Of a DNA stretch of 32,099 bases, positions 8,392 through 15,572 are shown in pieces. The notes under the pieces were generated by a model. That model had not been told where the DNA came from. It ran no database searches and saw nothing but the letters and a program-made list of their open reading frames with translations. Source of the DNA: Thermoplasmata archaeon (GTDB lineage: Archaea > Thermoplasmatota > Thermoplasmata > Lutacidiplasmatales > UBA184); the NCBI GenBank assembly GCA_021809545.1, contig JAKAYL010000017.1:1-32099 (forward strand). Direction: 5' to 3'. Every line of letters begins with the position of its first letter. Within the stretch, counting starts at the first letter, position 1. A program made the translations under genes and the position numbers.

Positions 8392-8418
8392 AACTCTTTC
8401 TAATGCCCAGACATTCTA

Positions 8419-8439
8419 TGTTCTGCTCTGAACATGTTC
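8419..8439. promoter_or_regulatory. Candidate operator, GAACATGTTC palindrome
   Basis: GAACATGTTC at 8430-8439 is a perfect palindrome, and ATGTTC at 8419-8424 forms a second inverted repeat with GAACAT at 8430-8435 (6-bp spacer). It is about 48 bp upstream of the chosen start of a small membrane protein that is co-transcribed with a winged-helix regulator, which suggests an autoregulatory site. The same 10-bp core occurs at 24905-24914. Confidence 0.4.
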
Positions 8440-8486
8440 TTTCGTGAACCTAGCTTGGGCCGGATCGGGTGGACGGAGAGGCCCTC

Positions 8487-8789
8487 GTGATCAACGATCT
8501 CTTAGTGCTCGTGGATGCCGCGGTCTTGGGGCTGGCCGTGCTCTTGGTGTTCGTCATCCTCTCCTCCTCGGGAAGATACCGAGACCGGCGATTCCTTCTG
8601 GTTGGGATGGCCATCTTAGCCTTGGGAGCTCTGGGGGCGGGCGGACTCTCTGACGCTCTTTGGACAGGGTCCGTTCCCGGAATGTCCGGCGGGCTGGTGA
8701 TATCCCTCTTCCTCCTCTTCTCCGAAGGTTGTCTCTACCTCTCCCTCCTGCTACCGCGGGTGTGGAAGGTCCCAACCGGCCCGGGATAA
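8487..8789 (+). CDS. Small integral membrane protein
   Basis: 100 residues from GTG 8487, preferred because GGAGAGG lies about 8 nt upstream; an in-frame GTG at 8469 is the alternative. Almost the whole protein is hydrophobic, with three probable membrane helices (VLVDAAVLGLAVLLVFVIL, LLVGMAILALGALGAGGL and GGLVISLFLLFSEGCLYLSL) and a short basic loop RYRDRR after the first. The TAA stop is one base from the start of the winged-helix gene, so the two are translationally linked. I infer that it may sense a membrane signal for, or tether, that regulator. No family recognised. Confidence 0.65.
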   Translation: MINDLLVLVDAAVLGLAVLLVFVILSSSGRYRDRRFLLVGMAILALGALGAGGLSDALWTGSVPGMSGGLVISLFLLFSEGCLYLSLLLPRVWKVPTGPG

Positions 8790-8790
8790 T

Positions 8791-9306
8791 GTGTTGGACA
8801 ACCGGACACGACAGCGGATCGCCGGGTTCATCGGTTCCCACCCGGGTTCGAGTGCTCGAGCCATCCAACGCGGACTGAACCTGGGCTGGGGTGAGACCTC
8901 GTACCATCTTCAGGAGATGGTCAAGGGCGGGACGATCCTGAAGCACTCTTCCGCCCACCGTGACTACTACTTCTCCTCGGATGTGACCCCCGCGGACCGG
9001 GCAACGCTATCGGCGATGCAGAGTCCCATGGAGCGGCGGATCCTGGTCGAGCTTTCCCAGGGAAAGGAGGTGTCCTTTTCCGAACTCCTGTCCCGCATCC
9101 CAGGTGGGAGGTCTACGGTCGCCTTCCACCTCCGCTACCTGATCGTCATAGGTCAGGTCGCCGTACTTGATCCCCCGGGGGAAAGGCGATACCGGGCGCA
9201 GCAACCCGAGCGGGTCTTGCGCCTCTACCGGAACTTCCGGGACTCCTTCGGGGACCGCATGCGGGACGAGTTCACTTCTATCTGGGGCGCACTGGTGCAC
9301 GACTGA
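8791..9306 (+). CDS. Tandem winged-helix transcriptional regulator
   Basis: 171 residues from GTG 8791. Two helix-turn-helix units of the archaeal winged-helix type are visible. The first (about residues 1-60: RQRIAGFIGSHPGSSARAIQ, then GETSYHLQEMVKGGTI) and the second (about 80-140: ERRILVELSQGKEVSFSELL, then RSTVAFHLRYLIVIGQVAVL) each show the 'xxxxHLxxLxxxGxV' recognition helix and wing typical of ArsR/MarR-like archaeal regulators. The C-terminal 30 residues are a helical tail. Such double-wHTH proteins are common in Thermoplasmata and Methanomicrobia. It is coupled to the small membrane protein upstream. Its 3' end overlaps the convergent DUF929 gene by 29 bp. Its target may include the palindrome at 8419-8439 (inference). 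Confidence 0.85.
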   Translation: MLDNRTRQRIAGFIGSHPGSSARAIQRGLNLGWGETSYHLQEMVKGGTILKHSSAHRDYYFSSDVTPADRATLSAMQSPMERRILVELSQGKEVSFSELLSRIPGGRSTVAFHLRYLIVIGQVAVLDPPGERRYRAQQPERVLRLYRNFRDSFGDRMRDEFTSIWGALVHD

Positions 9307-11089
9307 GCTCGTACGTAGGAGCGAGCCAACGTGCCTCGGTCACCGGTCGGGATCTGATATTGGAGAGTTCCGGGTTGACGGGACGCCGGCGGACCCGGAG
9401 GAGGACGACACCCAGGGCGATACTCCCGAGGGCGACCAGCCCCACGATCGCCCATTCGGCCTCACCCGGCCCCAAGGCAGGGCCGCCACCCCCGCCCAAA
9501 CTTCCCCCGGGGGGGTGCAAGGTGAACACGACCCATGGGTCGTAGGCTAGTGAGGAATATTCCCCTCCGTTACCGGAGAAGGTGAGTGTCATCATAGCGG
9601 TGTGGGCCCCATAGAAGGTGGCAGCGTCCGCGGAGACCCGTAGCGGTCCCGAGTATCCACCCGAAGCGTTGGCGCTGGGACCCATCACTAGCTGCGAGAG
9701 CGTGGCATTGTTTGAGTTCCACACCTGGGAGAGCGTCTGGAGCGAGTTGTTGAAACTGAGGTGGGCTCCTCCGGCTGCGATGGTGTCGAGGGCCAAGCCC
9801 AGCTCGTCCCCGGAGTGCATCCAGGGCCACCCAGAGAGACCCACGTCGAACTTGATCCGGGTGTCGTTGCCGTTCACATCGAACAGGTGGAAGGTGACGT
9901 TCATGGTGACAGTGCCGATCGAGTTGTTGGCGGGGATTACGCTGTTGTTGGTGCGGTTGCCGTACATGTCGTTCGGGAGCCACTTTCCCGTCGCGGTGCT
10001 CACGTTGCTCACCCATTGCGTGCTGAGATTGACCTCATTGCCAGAATACGAGATCTGGGTGCTCTCCGGAACTGGGACAATGAGGTTGGCGTACGCCACG
10101 ACGTCCCCGGAGGGAGTGAGTTCCGCGGCCCCCGGGACAAAGAAGGAAAAGTTGTATTGTTCGGACAGATTGACCGAGTTCTCATCGTACACCAGTTCGA
10201 ACACCGGTTGGTCGCCACCGAATGCGAGGGTTACGTTCCCGCATTGGATCGGCGCTGTCCCGCGGCACGCGGACGCGGGAGGAGTGGACGCAGGGGAAGT
10301 GATCTCAGCCGCCAAGCCCAGGACCGCTGCTTGATCTGCCCCGAAGGTCGGGGGTGGGACGGAGGCTCTCTCGTCGGCGACCACGATGTAGGCCTCCAAG
10401 TAGAGTTGTGCCTGATGGATAGCGTCGTACACCGTGGAGTTCAGCGAGGGATGCTGGGTGATGTTGTAGACCTGAGCGGGGTTCAGTCCAGAGAGGTACT
10501 GGGGACCCACCAGACTCCCGAGACGCAGGAAGACGCCTCCCACGACGAAGAAGGGGATCCCCCCGTTGGTGTAGTTTGAGACGTACGATTGCTCTTGCGC
10601 CGTCAAGGGAGGGGGGGTGCTTGCTCCCTCTTTGACGTCGAGCGAAAGATAGTTGCTGGCAGTCTGAACGCCCGACAGGTTCACCCCCGGTGTGCCGGGA
10701 TATAGTTCCGTGGTGTTGGACGAGGTGTAGCTCGTGCCGGTGACCGTGCCGGTCGCGTTCAAGGCCAAGAGCAGCGGCCAAGAGGAAGAATCACAGTACG
10801 GGCAGGCGAGGGTGCCATAGAAGAAGAGCACCGGGAGTCCTCCTACGCCCCATATACTGCTACTTGGGGGGAGCCCCTCCCATCCGCCCGGTTCCGTCTG
10901 GAGACCCGCCGGGTGGACCGACACGTCTCCTTGAGCTGGCGAGATGGCCGGGACAGGCGAGAACGTACCCGGCAGGACGGCGCCTGCAGCCCCGCCGATG
11001 AGAACCACGAGGGAGATCCACACGAGCAGGAAGGAGTGCCTTCCTCTATGGGGTCTTATTCGCCAAGACAGACGGGTACGATCTGACAT
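9278..11089 (-). CDS. Secreted DUF929-type thioredoxin-like surface protein
   Basis: 603 residues from ATG 11087-11089. Residues 19-41 form a signal or anchor helix. A domain with LPVLFFYGTLACPYC (CxxC at Cys96 and Cys99), a Ser/Thr-rich 'SSNTTELYPGTPG' stretch, NYLSLDVKE, and a 'GGIPFF' cis-proline-like turn at about 176-181 matches what is known of DUF929, a thioredoxin-like family. A long beta-rich ectodomain of about 300 residues with many N-x-S/T sequons follows, then a Gly/Pro linker, one membrane helix (about residues 546-568) and a basic cytosolic tail. I infer a cell-surface protein, possibly with thiol-redox activity outside the membrane. Its gene end overlaps the convergent regulator by 29 bp. 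It is larger than typical DUF929 proteins because of the added ectodomain. Confidence 0.8.
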   Translation of the reverse strand: MSDRTRLSWRIRPHRGRHSFLLVWISLVVLIGGAAGAVLPGTFSPVPAISPAQGDVSVHPAGLQTEPGGWEGLPPSSSIWGVGGLPVLFFYGTLACPYCDSSSWPLLLALNATGTVTGTSYTSSNTTELYPGTPGVNLSGVQTASNYLSLDVKEGASTPPPLTAQEQSYVSNYTNGGIPFFVVGGVFLRLGSLVGPQYLSGLNPAQVYNITQHPSLNSTVYDAIHQAQLYLEAYIVVADERASVPPPTFGADQAAVLGLAAEITSPASTPPASACRGTAPIQCGNVTLAFGGDQPVFELVYDENSVNLSEQYNFSFFVPGAAELTPSGDVVAYANLIVPVPESTQISYSGNEVNLSTQWVSNVSTATGKWLPNDMYGNRTNNSVIPANNSIGTVTMNVTFHLFDVNGNDTRIKFDVGLSGWPWMHSGDELGLALDTIAAGGAHLSFNNSLQTLSQVWNSNNATLSQLVMGPSANASGGYSGPLRVSADAATFYGAHTAMMTLTFSGNGGEYSSLAYDPWVVFTLHPPGGSLGGGGGPALGPGEAEWAIVGLVALGSIALGVVLLRVRRRPVNPELSNIRSRPVTEARWLAPTYELSRAPVRPR

Positions 11090-11123
11090 GCTGGGAAAAG
11101 GCCCTCCCCCCTACATCCCGCTT

Positions 11124-11145
11124 TTGGTGCAAGTCCGGGACTTGC
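11124..11145. repeat. Dispersed hairpin repeat, copy 2
   Basis: GCAAGTC (11129-11135) and GACTTGC (11139-11145) form a perfect 7-bp stem around CGG. Together with the preceding TTGGT this matches 8365-8386 at all but two positions. It lies just upstream of the DUF929 gene start in the gene-free gap 11090-11382, which otherwise shows only the repeat at 11339-11361. Confidence 0.6.
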
Positions 11146-11338
11146 GTCCTCAGACGATGTGGAGGTCGGAGGTGTGCTCTGGCCACAATGGGAGGATGTG
11201 CTTCGTCACGGAATCAAACGACCGGCGTGGACTCGGCCTTCCTCGCGAAGCCGCCTCTGCAGCGCTTCTCCGACGTCCCCCCCACCCTTCGGTATCACCG
11301 GGGCCCTCTTCACAGCCTCCTTCCGTATCAGGGGTCTT

Positions 11339-11361
11339 GTCCCCTCGTGATCAGAACCGCA
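11339..11361 (+). repeat. GTCCCCTCGTGAT repeat, copy 1
   Basis: GTCCCCTCGTGATC (11339-11352) is followed directly by AGAACCGCA (11353-11361). The same two halves occur at 15453-15475 and, split by an insertion, at 12477-12524. This copy lies about 20 bp beyond the stop codon of the minus-strand gene at 11383-12399. Confidence 0.6.
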
Positions 11362-11382
11362 GTATAGGTGAATCCCCCACTC

Positions 11383-12399
11383 TCAAGATCCGTGGTTCGG
11401 AAGATCTGGAGGCCGGGGCCAACTCGCTGGTGGATCGATCCCGAGGATCTTCCAAGCGGTCTCGCCGAGTTCGAACGAGGGGCAATGTGGATCCTGGATA
11501 AGCGCCACGACCCACTCCGGGTGGATCTCATTGTTTCGTCCTATCAATGTGCGTCTTCCGCTTGTTGGGTCGCGGTACCTGAAACGCCACTGGCGAGCGG
11601 ATTGGTACATCTGCGGGATGAGGTCCAACGTCACTCCCTCCACTTTGGTCCAGGGGATGACCAGCTCGCGTCGCTCAGCTTGGAGATGAACGCCGCGGTC
11701 AGATAGTCCGAATTGATCGTACACCCATCGCGTGGAAATGGCTATCCCGATTAGTATCACGAACGTTATTCCGATAGCAACTTGGATTGTCAGGTAACTG
11801 GACCAGTCCCAGGAGTAGAAACCTAGTAGGGCTCCAAGGACGGTAGGAATTGTGACGATAGCCTCACATCCGCCAAGGACCATGGCCAAAGCCTCCGGGA
11901 CTTTCCCCCACCCGGGAGCACGCACAGGGATTGGCGGAATCCATCGAATGCCGTTCGACTCGAATGGTGTGTAGCGCTTTGCGAACTGCTCTACCTCTTG
12001 AGGGGTCAAACGAGTGTGGCCGGGCGACCCGTGCTTTCGTCCATGGCTTTGGAGCACTCCGGCGGCTCGAAGAGAACCGACACCGAGGAGGACCAATCCC
12101 ATAGTCGCCACTGCAGCTGACAAGAGAAGAAGAGGCAACCCGATGTTTGGGTTGGAGCGGATCACCTCCAGGGATCTTGCGGGATACCACTCAAACACTT
12201 CAGAGCCGGCAACCAGAATACTCCCGATCACTGCCAGCGCAAGTCGCTTCAGCAGGGCCCAGCGGTTCCGAGGACGAGGAACGATAGGCGCCAGGATGTT
12301 TCTGGGAGCAAGCTCAGGGGGAATGTAAAACGTGTCGCCACTGCTCTCGTCGGCCATAGTCAGGGAAACGATCCCCCTTGGACTATCTTTGGGAGACAT
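11383..12399 (-). CDS. Membrane protein, four TM segments plus PH-like tail
   Basis: 338 residues from ATG 12397-12399; an internal ATG near 12357 is possible. After a soluble N-terminal stretch there are two membrane helices (about residues 50-70 and 87-110), a linker of about 70 residues, two more helices (about 177-200 and 207-230), and a soluble C-terminal domain starting QFGLSDRGVHLQAERRELVI with IPWTKVEG directly after. That domain start matches the 'GL.D.gV.L.......PW..i' pattern of three other membrane proteins in the window, so I treat it as the longest member of the same local group. Function unknown. A short dispersed repeat follows the stop codon. Confidence 0.7.
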   Translation of the reverse strand: MSPKDSPRGIVSLTMADESSGDTFYIPPELAPRNILAPIVPRPRNRWALLKRLALAVIGSILVAGSEVFEWYPARSLEVIRSNPNIGLPLLLLSAAVATMGLVLLGVGSLRAAGVLQSHGRKHGSPGHTRLTPQEVEQFAKRYTPFESNGIRWIPPIPVRAPGWGKVPEALAMVLGGCEAIVTIPTVLGALLGFYSWDWSSYLTIQVAIGITFVILIGIAISTRWVYDQFGLSDRGVHLQAERRELVIPWTKVEGVTLDLIPQMYQSARQWRFRYRDPTSGRRTLIGRNNEIHPEWVVALIQDPHCPSFELGETAWKILGIDPPASWPRPPDLPNHGS

Positions 12400-12476
12400 T
12401 TCGCCACCGACAATTTTTCATCCCTTTGGCGGCAACTCCCGTTGAGGTCTGCCTTCTGTCTCTCTCTCGGAGCATG

Positions 12477-12524
12477 GTCCCCTCGTGATCCACCGCCCCC
12501 GAGAGGTTGCAACCTCCGAACCGC
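12477..12524 (+). repeat. GTCCCCTCGTGAT repeat, copy 2, with palindromic insert
   Basis: GTCCCCTCGTGATC (12477-12490) and CGAACCGCA (12516-12524) are the two halves of the repeat seen intact at 11339 and 15453. Here about 25 bp separate them, including the perfect 14-bp palindrome GAGGTTGCAACCTC at 12503-12516, which shares its last base with the second half. It sits about 57 bp beyond the stop of the minus-strand gene at 12582-13376. Confidence 0.55.
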
Positions 12525-12581
12525 ATCACGCCTGTGTTGCCCATACTCATTTCACCTCAGTCCCAAGCGATCAACCTGGCA

Positions 12582-13376
12582 CTACCCCAGTGCAAGCTTT
12601 CTCCTGCGACCTAGTGTTTCAAGAAGGGCGGGATGGTTGACCGAACCGTCGGGGTTCAGTATCACCTTCGGATCAGCCCCCCGGAAGATCGCTCGCCCGA
12701 CCGTAAGTAAGAGATAGGGGTCGCGAGGCGTTCCAGTCTTCGGAAACAGCATCTCGTGCCAACCCAGTGCGTAGAGTACGAGGCACACGAAAACAGCTAT
12801 GCCCAGAACTACCCAGAAAGGGGTGCTCCCAACGTCGACCCAGGTCGGATTCTCTATCGCTAGAAAGACGGGCACCAGCAAGGCGACCACATTGGAGGTG
12901 ACCTCCACGCCCAACCGAATCTGTTGATGTTTTCGGTCCTTCTCAAAATCCCCCTCATCGACTTTGTCCAGACCTCGCGCTCTCCACGAAAGCAGTGTGG
13001 CGTGGTCCTTGATTTTCTGCACACGATCGAGCCCAAGGACCTGAATGCAGACATCTGCGACTCGCTGGTAGTCCAGAAAGAGGACATCCTTGCGACTTGA
13101 TGGTGTTGCCGCGAATCGGCCAATTGTCAGCCTCCATTCTGGATTCGTTTCTTCCGCTACGCTCTGTATGTAGAACGGCATCTTGCCAGGATCGTCGTAC
13201 CGACCCCCCAGTGCGAATGCAATGTGTCCGACGAGATCCTTGTCATCCATGGGGAAAGCAGATGGTCCACCGCTCCCGATGCTGTCGGGCGGGAAGGTCA
13301 TTCCCGAGCCGAAGTTGTTCTGATCGCCCTGGGTCGACCGAGGTGTCCGAGTTTGAGGAGGATCAGAACTCGTCAC
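12582..13376 (-). CDS. Hypothetical membrane protein, two TM segments
   Basis: 264 residues from GTG 13374-13376; an internal ATG at GMTFPPDS, about 25 residues in, is an alternative. The first 45 residues are Ser/Gly/Pro-rich and likely disordered. A soluble helical domain follows (DLVGHIAFALGGRYDD onward), then two adjacent membrane segments (about residues 155-175 and 185-208) and a cytosolic tail with RGADPKVILNPDGSV. The tail motif and its position after paired helices recall the protein at 1537-2301 (RGAQPKDVFRFDGSL), suggesting distant homology. I do not recognise a named family. Confidence 0.7.
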   Translation of the reverse strand: MTSSDPPQTRTPRSTQGDQNNFGSGMTFPPDSIGSGGPSAFPMDDKDLVGHIAFALGGRYDDPGKMPFYIQSVAEETNPEWRLTIGRFAATPSSRKDVLFLDYQRVADVCIQVLGLDRVQKIKDHATLLSWRARGLDKVDEGDFEKDRKHQQIRLGVEVTSNVVALLVPVFLAIENPTWVDVGSTPFWVVLGIAVFVCLVLYALGWHEMLFPKTGTPRDPYLLLTVGRAIFRGADPKVILNPDGSVNHPALLETLGRRRKLALG

Positions 13377-13544
13377 TGAGCCTCACGCACCCCTTGAGAC
13401 ATCGATTGTGCGCAACGAACCTCCGCGTCTCGGTACGACTCTCCCTCCAAGATCGGCTTGTCTCTCTCGCCGTCCGTGGTGTTCACACAGCCTAGCGCCA
13501 TAATCAGGCACCTGCACAGGGAAGGTCGCTGGGTCATGACGCCT

Positions 13545-15119
13545 TCATGGAGCTTCTTCACGACGGGACTTCCGCCTCTTCTTTACTATCAAGACCACGA
13601 TGACAACTTCCACAACGACGATTACAAGCAACCCCGCGAGTAGCCAAGGGGAAGAATTGGCAGGAGTTGTGCAAGGTGGAGGAAGCAGGCCCACGGGCAC
13701 ACTCTTGACCGCCTGGACTCCCTGGGAGTCGGTTACGGTGAGGTTCGCCCTCCAAGCCCCCACCTGACCATAGGTGTGAGAGACATCCTGACCAGTCTGG
13801 TTGGGGCTCCCATCCCCGAAACTCCAGGAGAAGACGTAGGGAGGGGTTCCCCCGCTTGCGGATCCCGAGAAGGAGACGTTCCCCCCAGAGAATCCCGCGG
13901 TGCAGGACCCCAGGAGCTTGACCGAGGTCACGGTCCCGAAGGCTTGGAGCGGCACCAGGTTGAGCACCGTGTAGACGTCGGATAGGGTCCCGTTGCCGGC
14001 CACCGTGACGTTGATCTTGGAAGTCATATTTCCGGAAAGGGAGAGCCCCCCAGAAACCTTCCAGTACGAGAAGCCGTAGCCCGCGCACCCCGGTGCGGTC
14101 GCTGGATAAGTGCCCGCCGGGAAGGTGGCCGAGGAGTGATTGGCCTGAGGGGTGCCGTTGAAGGTGAGGGGACTGCAAACGGAGGGCTGCACAAGGAACC
14201 CGACCGTGTAGACAGGCGGTTGGACGATCAAGAGAAGCGTGGCGTTCGACGAGCCCCCCCCGGTATAGTTGACAAAGACCCTGACCGTGAAGTCACCGGC
14301 CCCCGTCGGTGTGCAGAGCAAAGACGAGAAGTCGGCCGTAGCGCATCCCGGGGGAAGGCCCGTGTAGGTATAGACAAACGTTCCAAGAAGGCCCGTGGCG
14401 AAAACACCCAGAGTGGTCGTGTGGCCAACACCCACCGGGTTGGGGGTTGCGTTGAACCCTAGGATTGTGGGCCCTCGGTACTGCTGGAACGTGATGTTCT
14501 GGGTCACGTTCGCACCGTTCACAGCAACGGTGCCCGTTGCCGGACTTGCCATGTAACCCGCTGCCGTGGTTACGGAGAAGGCATACCCCGTAGTGTTGTT
14601 GGCCAAGTGAGAAAAGTTGATGCGGGAGGTGTTCGAGGAACTAGTGGTGCCATTCAGCGCCACGGCCCAGGTTGTCCCGGCCGGCAACCCTGACTCTTGG
14701 AAGCCTACGGTATAGGTCGAACTTGTCGAGGTCGAGTTGCCGGGCACCCTGCCACTGGATGGAGAAACAACGGAGACATTGTTGGAGGTGTATTCTGCCA
14801 CATCGAGCTCTCCGTCCACGGGATCGAAGGCCACTGCGTCCGGGCTCACGGTTACGGGGCAGTCAGGGTTCCCGACCAGTTGGAAGTCCCTGAGAGGACA
14901 AACGGTCCACCCAATGTGGGAGGGGTACGAGGAATTGGCCGCCCGCAATGTCGTCTCCATCGATACGTTGCCCCCCGGAGTGGCGAAGGTGTCGACCCCG
15001 GACCGTAGCTGGGTGTGCGCGGCAAGTGTGATCCCCAAAGGAATACCCAAGAGCATACTGAAAACAACAAGAAGGGACCCCAAGGGAGCTACATTGCGCG
15101 GATGCGCAAGGAGCTTCAT
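13545..15119 (-). CDS. Secreted PKD-domain surface protein
   Basis: 524 residues from ATG 15117-15119. A signal peptide covers about residues 10-35. Next comes one stretch that looks like a single YVTN/NHL propeller blade (DAVAFDPVDGELDVAEYTSN), then YTVGFQESGLPAGTTWAVAL, the 'ESGLPxGTxW' motif recurrent in Thermoplasmata surface proteins. Two more beta-sandwich-like regions follow, then a PKD domain (about residues 425-485) with the typical YVFSWSFGDGSPNQTG and the following VSHTYGQVG. One membrane helix (about 491-514) and a basic tail KKRRKSRREE anchor it. Sequons are abundant. I infer a glycosylated cell-surface protein, perhaps adhesive. Related proteins usually carry several propeller blades, so this one may be a trimmed version. 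Confidence 0.85.
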   Translation of the reverse strand: MKLLAHPRNVAPLGSLLVVFSMLLGIPLGITLAAHTQLRSGVDTFATPGGNVSMETTLRAANSSYPSHIGWTVCPLRDFQLVGNPDCPVTVSPDAVAFDPVDGELDVAEYTSNNVSVVSPSSGRVPGNSTSTSSTYTVGFQESGLPAGTTWAVALNGTTSSSNTSRINFSHLANNTTGYAFSVTTAAGYMASPATGTVAVNGANVTQNITFQQYRGPTILGFNATPNPVGVGHTTTLGVFATGLLGTFVYTYTGLPPGCATADFSSLLCTPTGAGDFTVRVFVNYTGGGSSNATLLLIVQPPVYTVGFLVQPSVCSPLTFNGTPQANHSSATFPAGTYPATAPGCAGYGFSYWKVSGGLSLSGNMTSKINVTVAGNGTLSDVYTVLNLVPLQAFGTVTSVKLLGSCTAGFSGGNVSFSGSASGGTPPYVFSWSFGDGSPNQTGQDVSHTYGQVGAWRANLTVTDSQGVQAVKSVPVGLLPPPCTTPANSSPWLLAGLLVIVVVEVVIVVLIVKKRRKSRREEAP

Positions 15120-15140
15120 GAATTGCCAAGAGGGGCCCGG

Positions 15141-15150
15141 AATAGAAAAG
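15141..15150 (-). promoter_or_regulatory. Candidate TATA box for gene 13545-15119
   Basis: On the minus strand this reads CTTTTCTATT, centred about 27 nt upstream of ATG 15119, consistent with a leaderless transcript. Confidence 0.4.
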
Positions 15151-15452
15151 CGTGATGATTCCGGGCGGTGGGCTCGAGGAGGGCTGGTTTCGTCAGTATT
15201 CTTGAAGATCTTCGACAGTCACCGCCAAAGAGTGACACTTTGTCGTGTTCCGAGCCTGCGGCTCTCGAGTGACCGGGGTTCGAACCCATAGGTCTTGGAC
15301 CGCGTGCGGTTGGGCGTTCCCCAGAGCACCCGCGTGAGTTGACTTGCTGCGCGGCATTGACTACGATCGCGAGATTCGAGCCACCGCGTCACGGTAGGAT
15401 CCCCCCCTCAGGTCAGCTTGTTCCTCTCCCTTCCAGTCGTTCGATGATACCA

Positions 15453-15475
15453 GTCCCCTCGTGATTCGAACCGCA
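15453..15475 (+). repeat. GTCCCCTCGTGAT repeat, copy 3
   Basis: GTCCCCTCGTGATT (15453-15466) followed directly by CGAACCGCA (15467-15475); it matches copies at 11339-11361 and 12477-12524 and has the same orientation. It lies upstream of the six-repeat surface-protein gene. Confidence 0.6.
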
Positions 15476-15540
15476 GCATGGTTTGGCTCCCGCACACTGG
15501 CATCCTCAACCCCGTGGGTGGGTTGCCTCCCCGGAGAAGC

Positions 15541-15549
15541 CTATAAGTG
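15541..15549 (+). promoter_or_regulatory. Candidate TATA box for gene 15573-17777
   Basis: CTATAAGTG is centred about 28 nt upstream of ATG 15573, again suggesting a leaderless transcript for a surface-protein gene. Confidence 0.5.
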
Positions 15550-15572
15550 AGTCGGAGGCGTTTACCTAAGCG

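Larger units (their letters stand above)
7971..8486. other. Gene-free gap with hairpins and a palindrome
   Basis: No credible gene is visible. The stretch holds a hairpin at 8047-8072 (GGTTC and GTCC pairing with GGAC and GAACC), a longer hairpin repeat at 8365-8391 that is shared with 11124-11145, and an operator-like palindrome at 8419-8439 in front of the membrane-protein/regulator pair. It separates divergent transcription units, so promoters for both sides should lie here. Confidence 0.5.
15120..15572. other. Gene-free divergent promoter region
   Basis: This gap separates two divergent surface-protein genes and has a TATA-like box at each end. Between them lie a small hairpin GAGCC-TGC-GGCTC at 15252-15264, a perfect 12-bp palindrome GGGTTCGAACCC at 15276-15287 that looks like a tRNA T-arm but has no tRNA around it, and a copy of the GTCCCCTCGTGAT repeat at 15453-15475. 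No coding frame is convincing. Confidence 0.5.

Noticed and set aside
15276-15287. Possible tRNA from the T-arm-like GGGTTCGAACCC, and similar motifs near 7174 and 15463
   Set aside because: No acceptor, anticodon or D-arm pairing can be built around them, and the T-stems do not close with five pairs.
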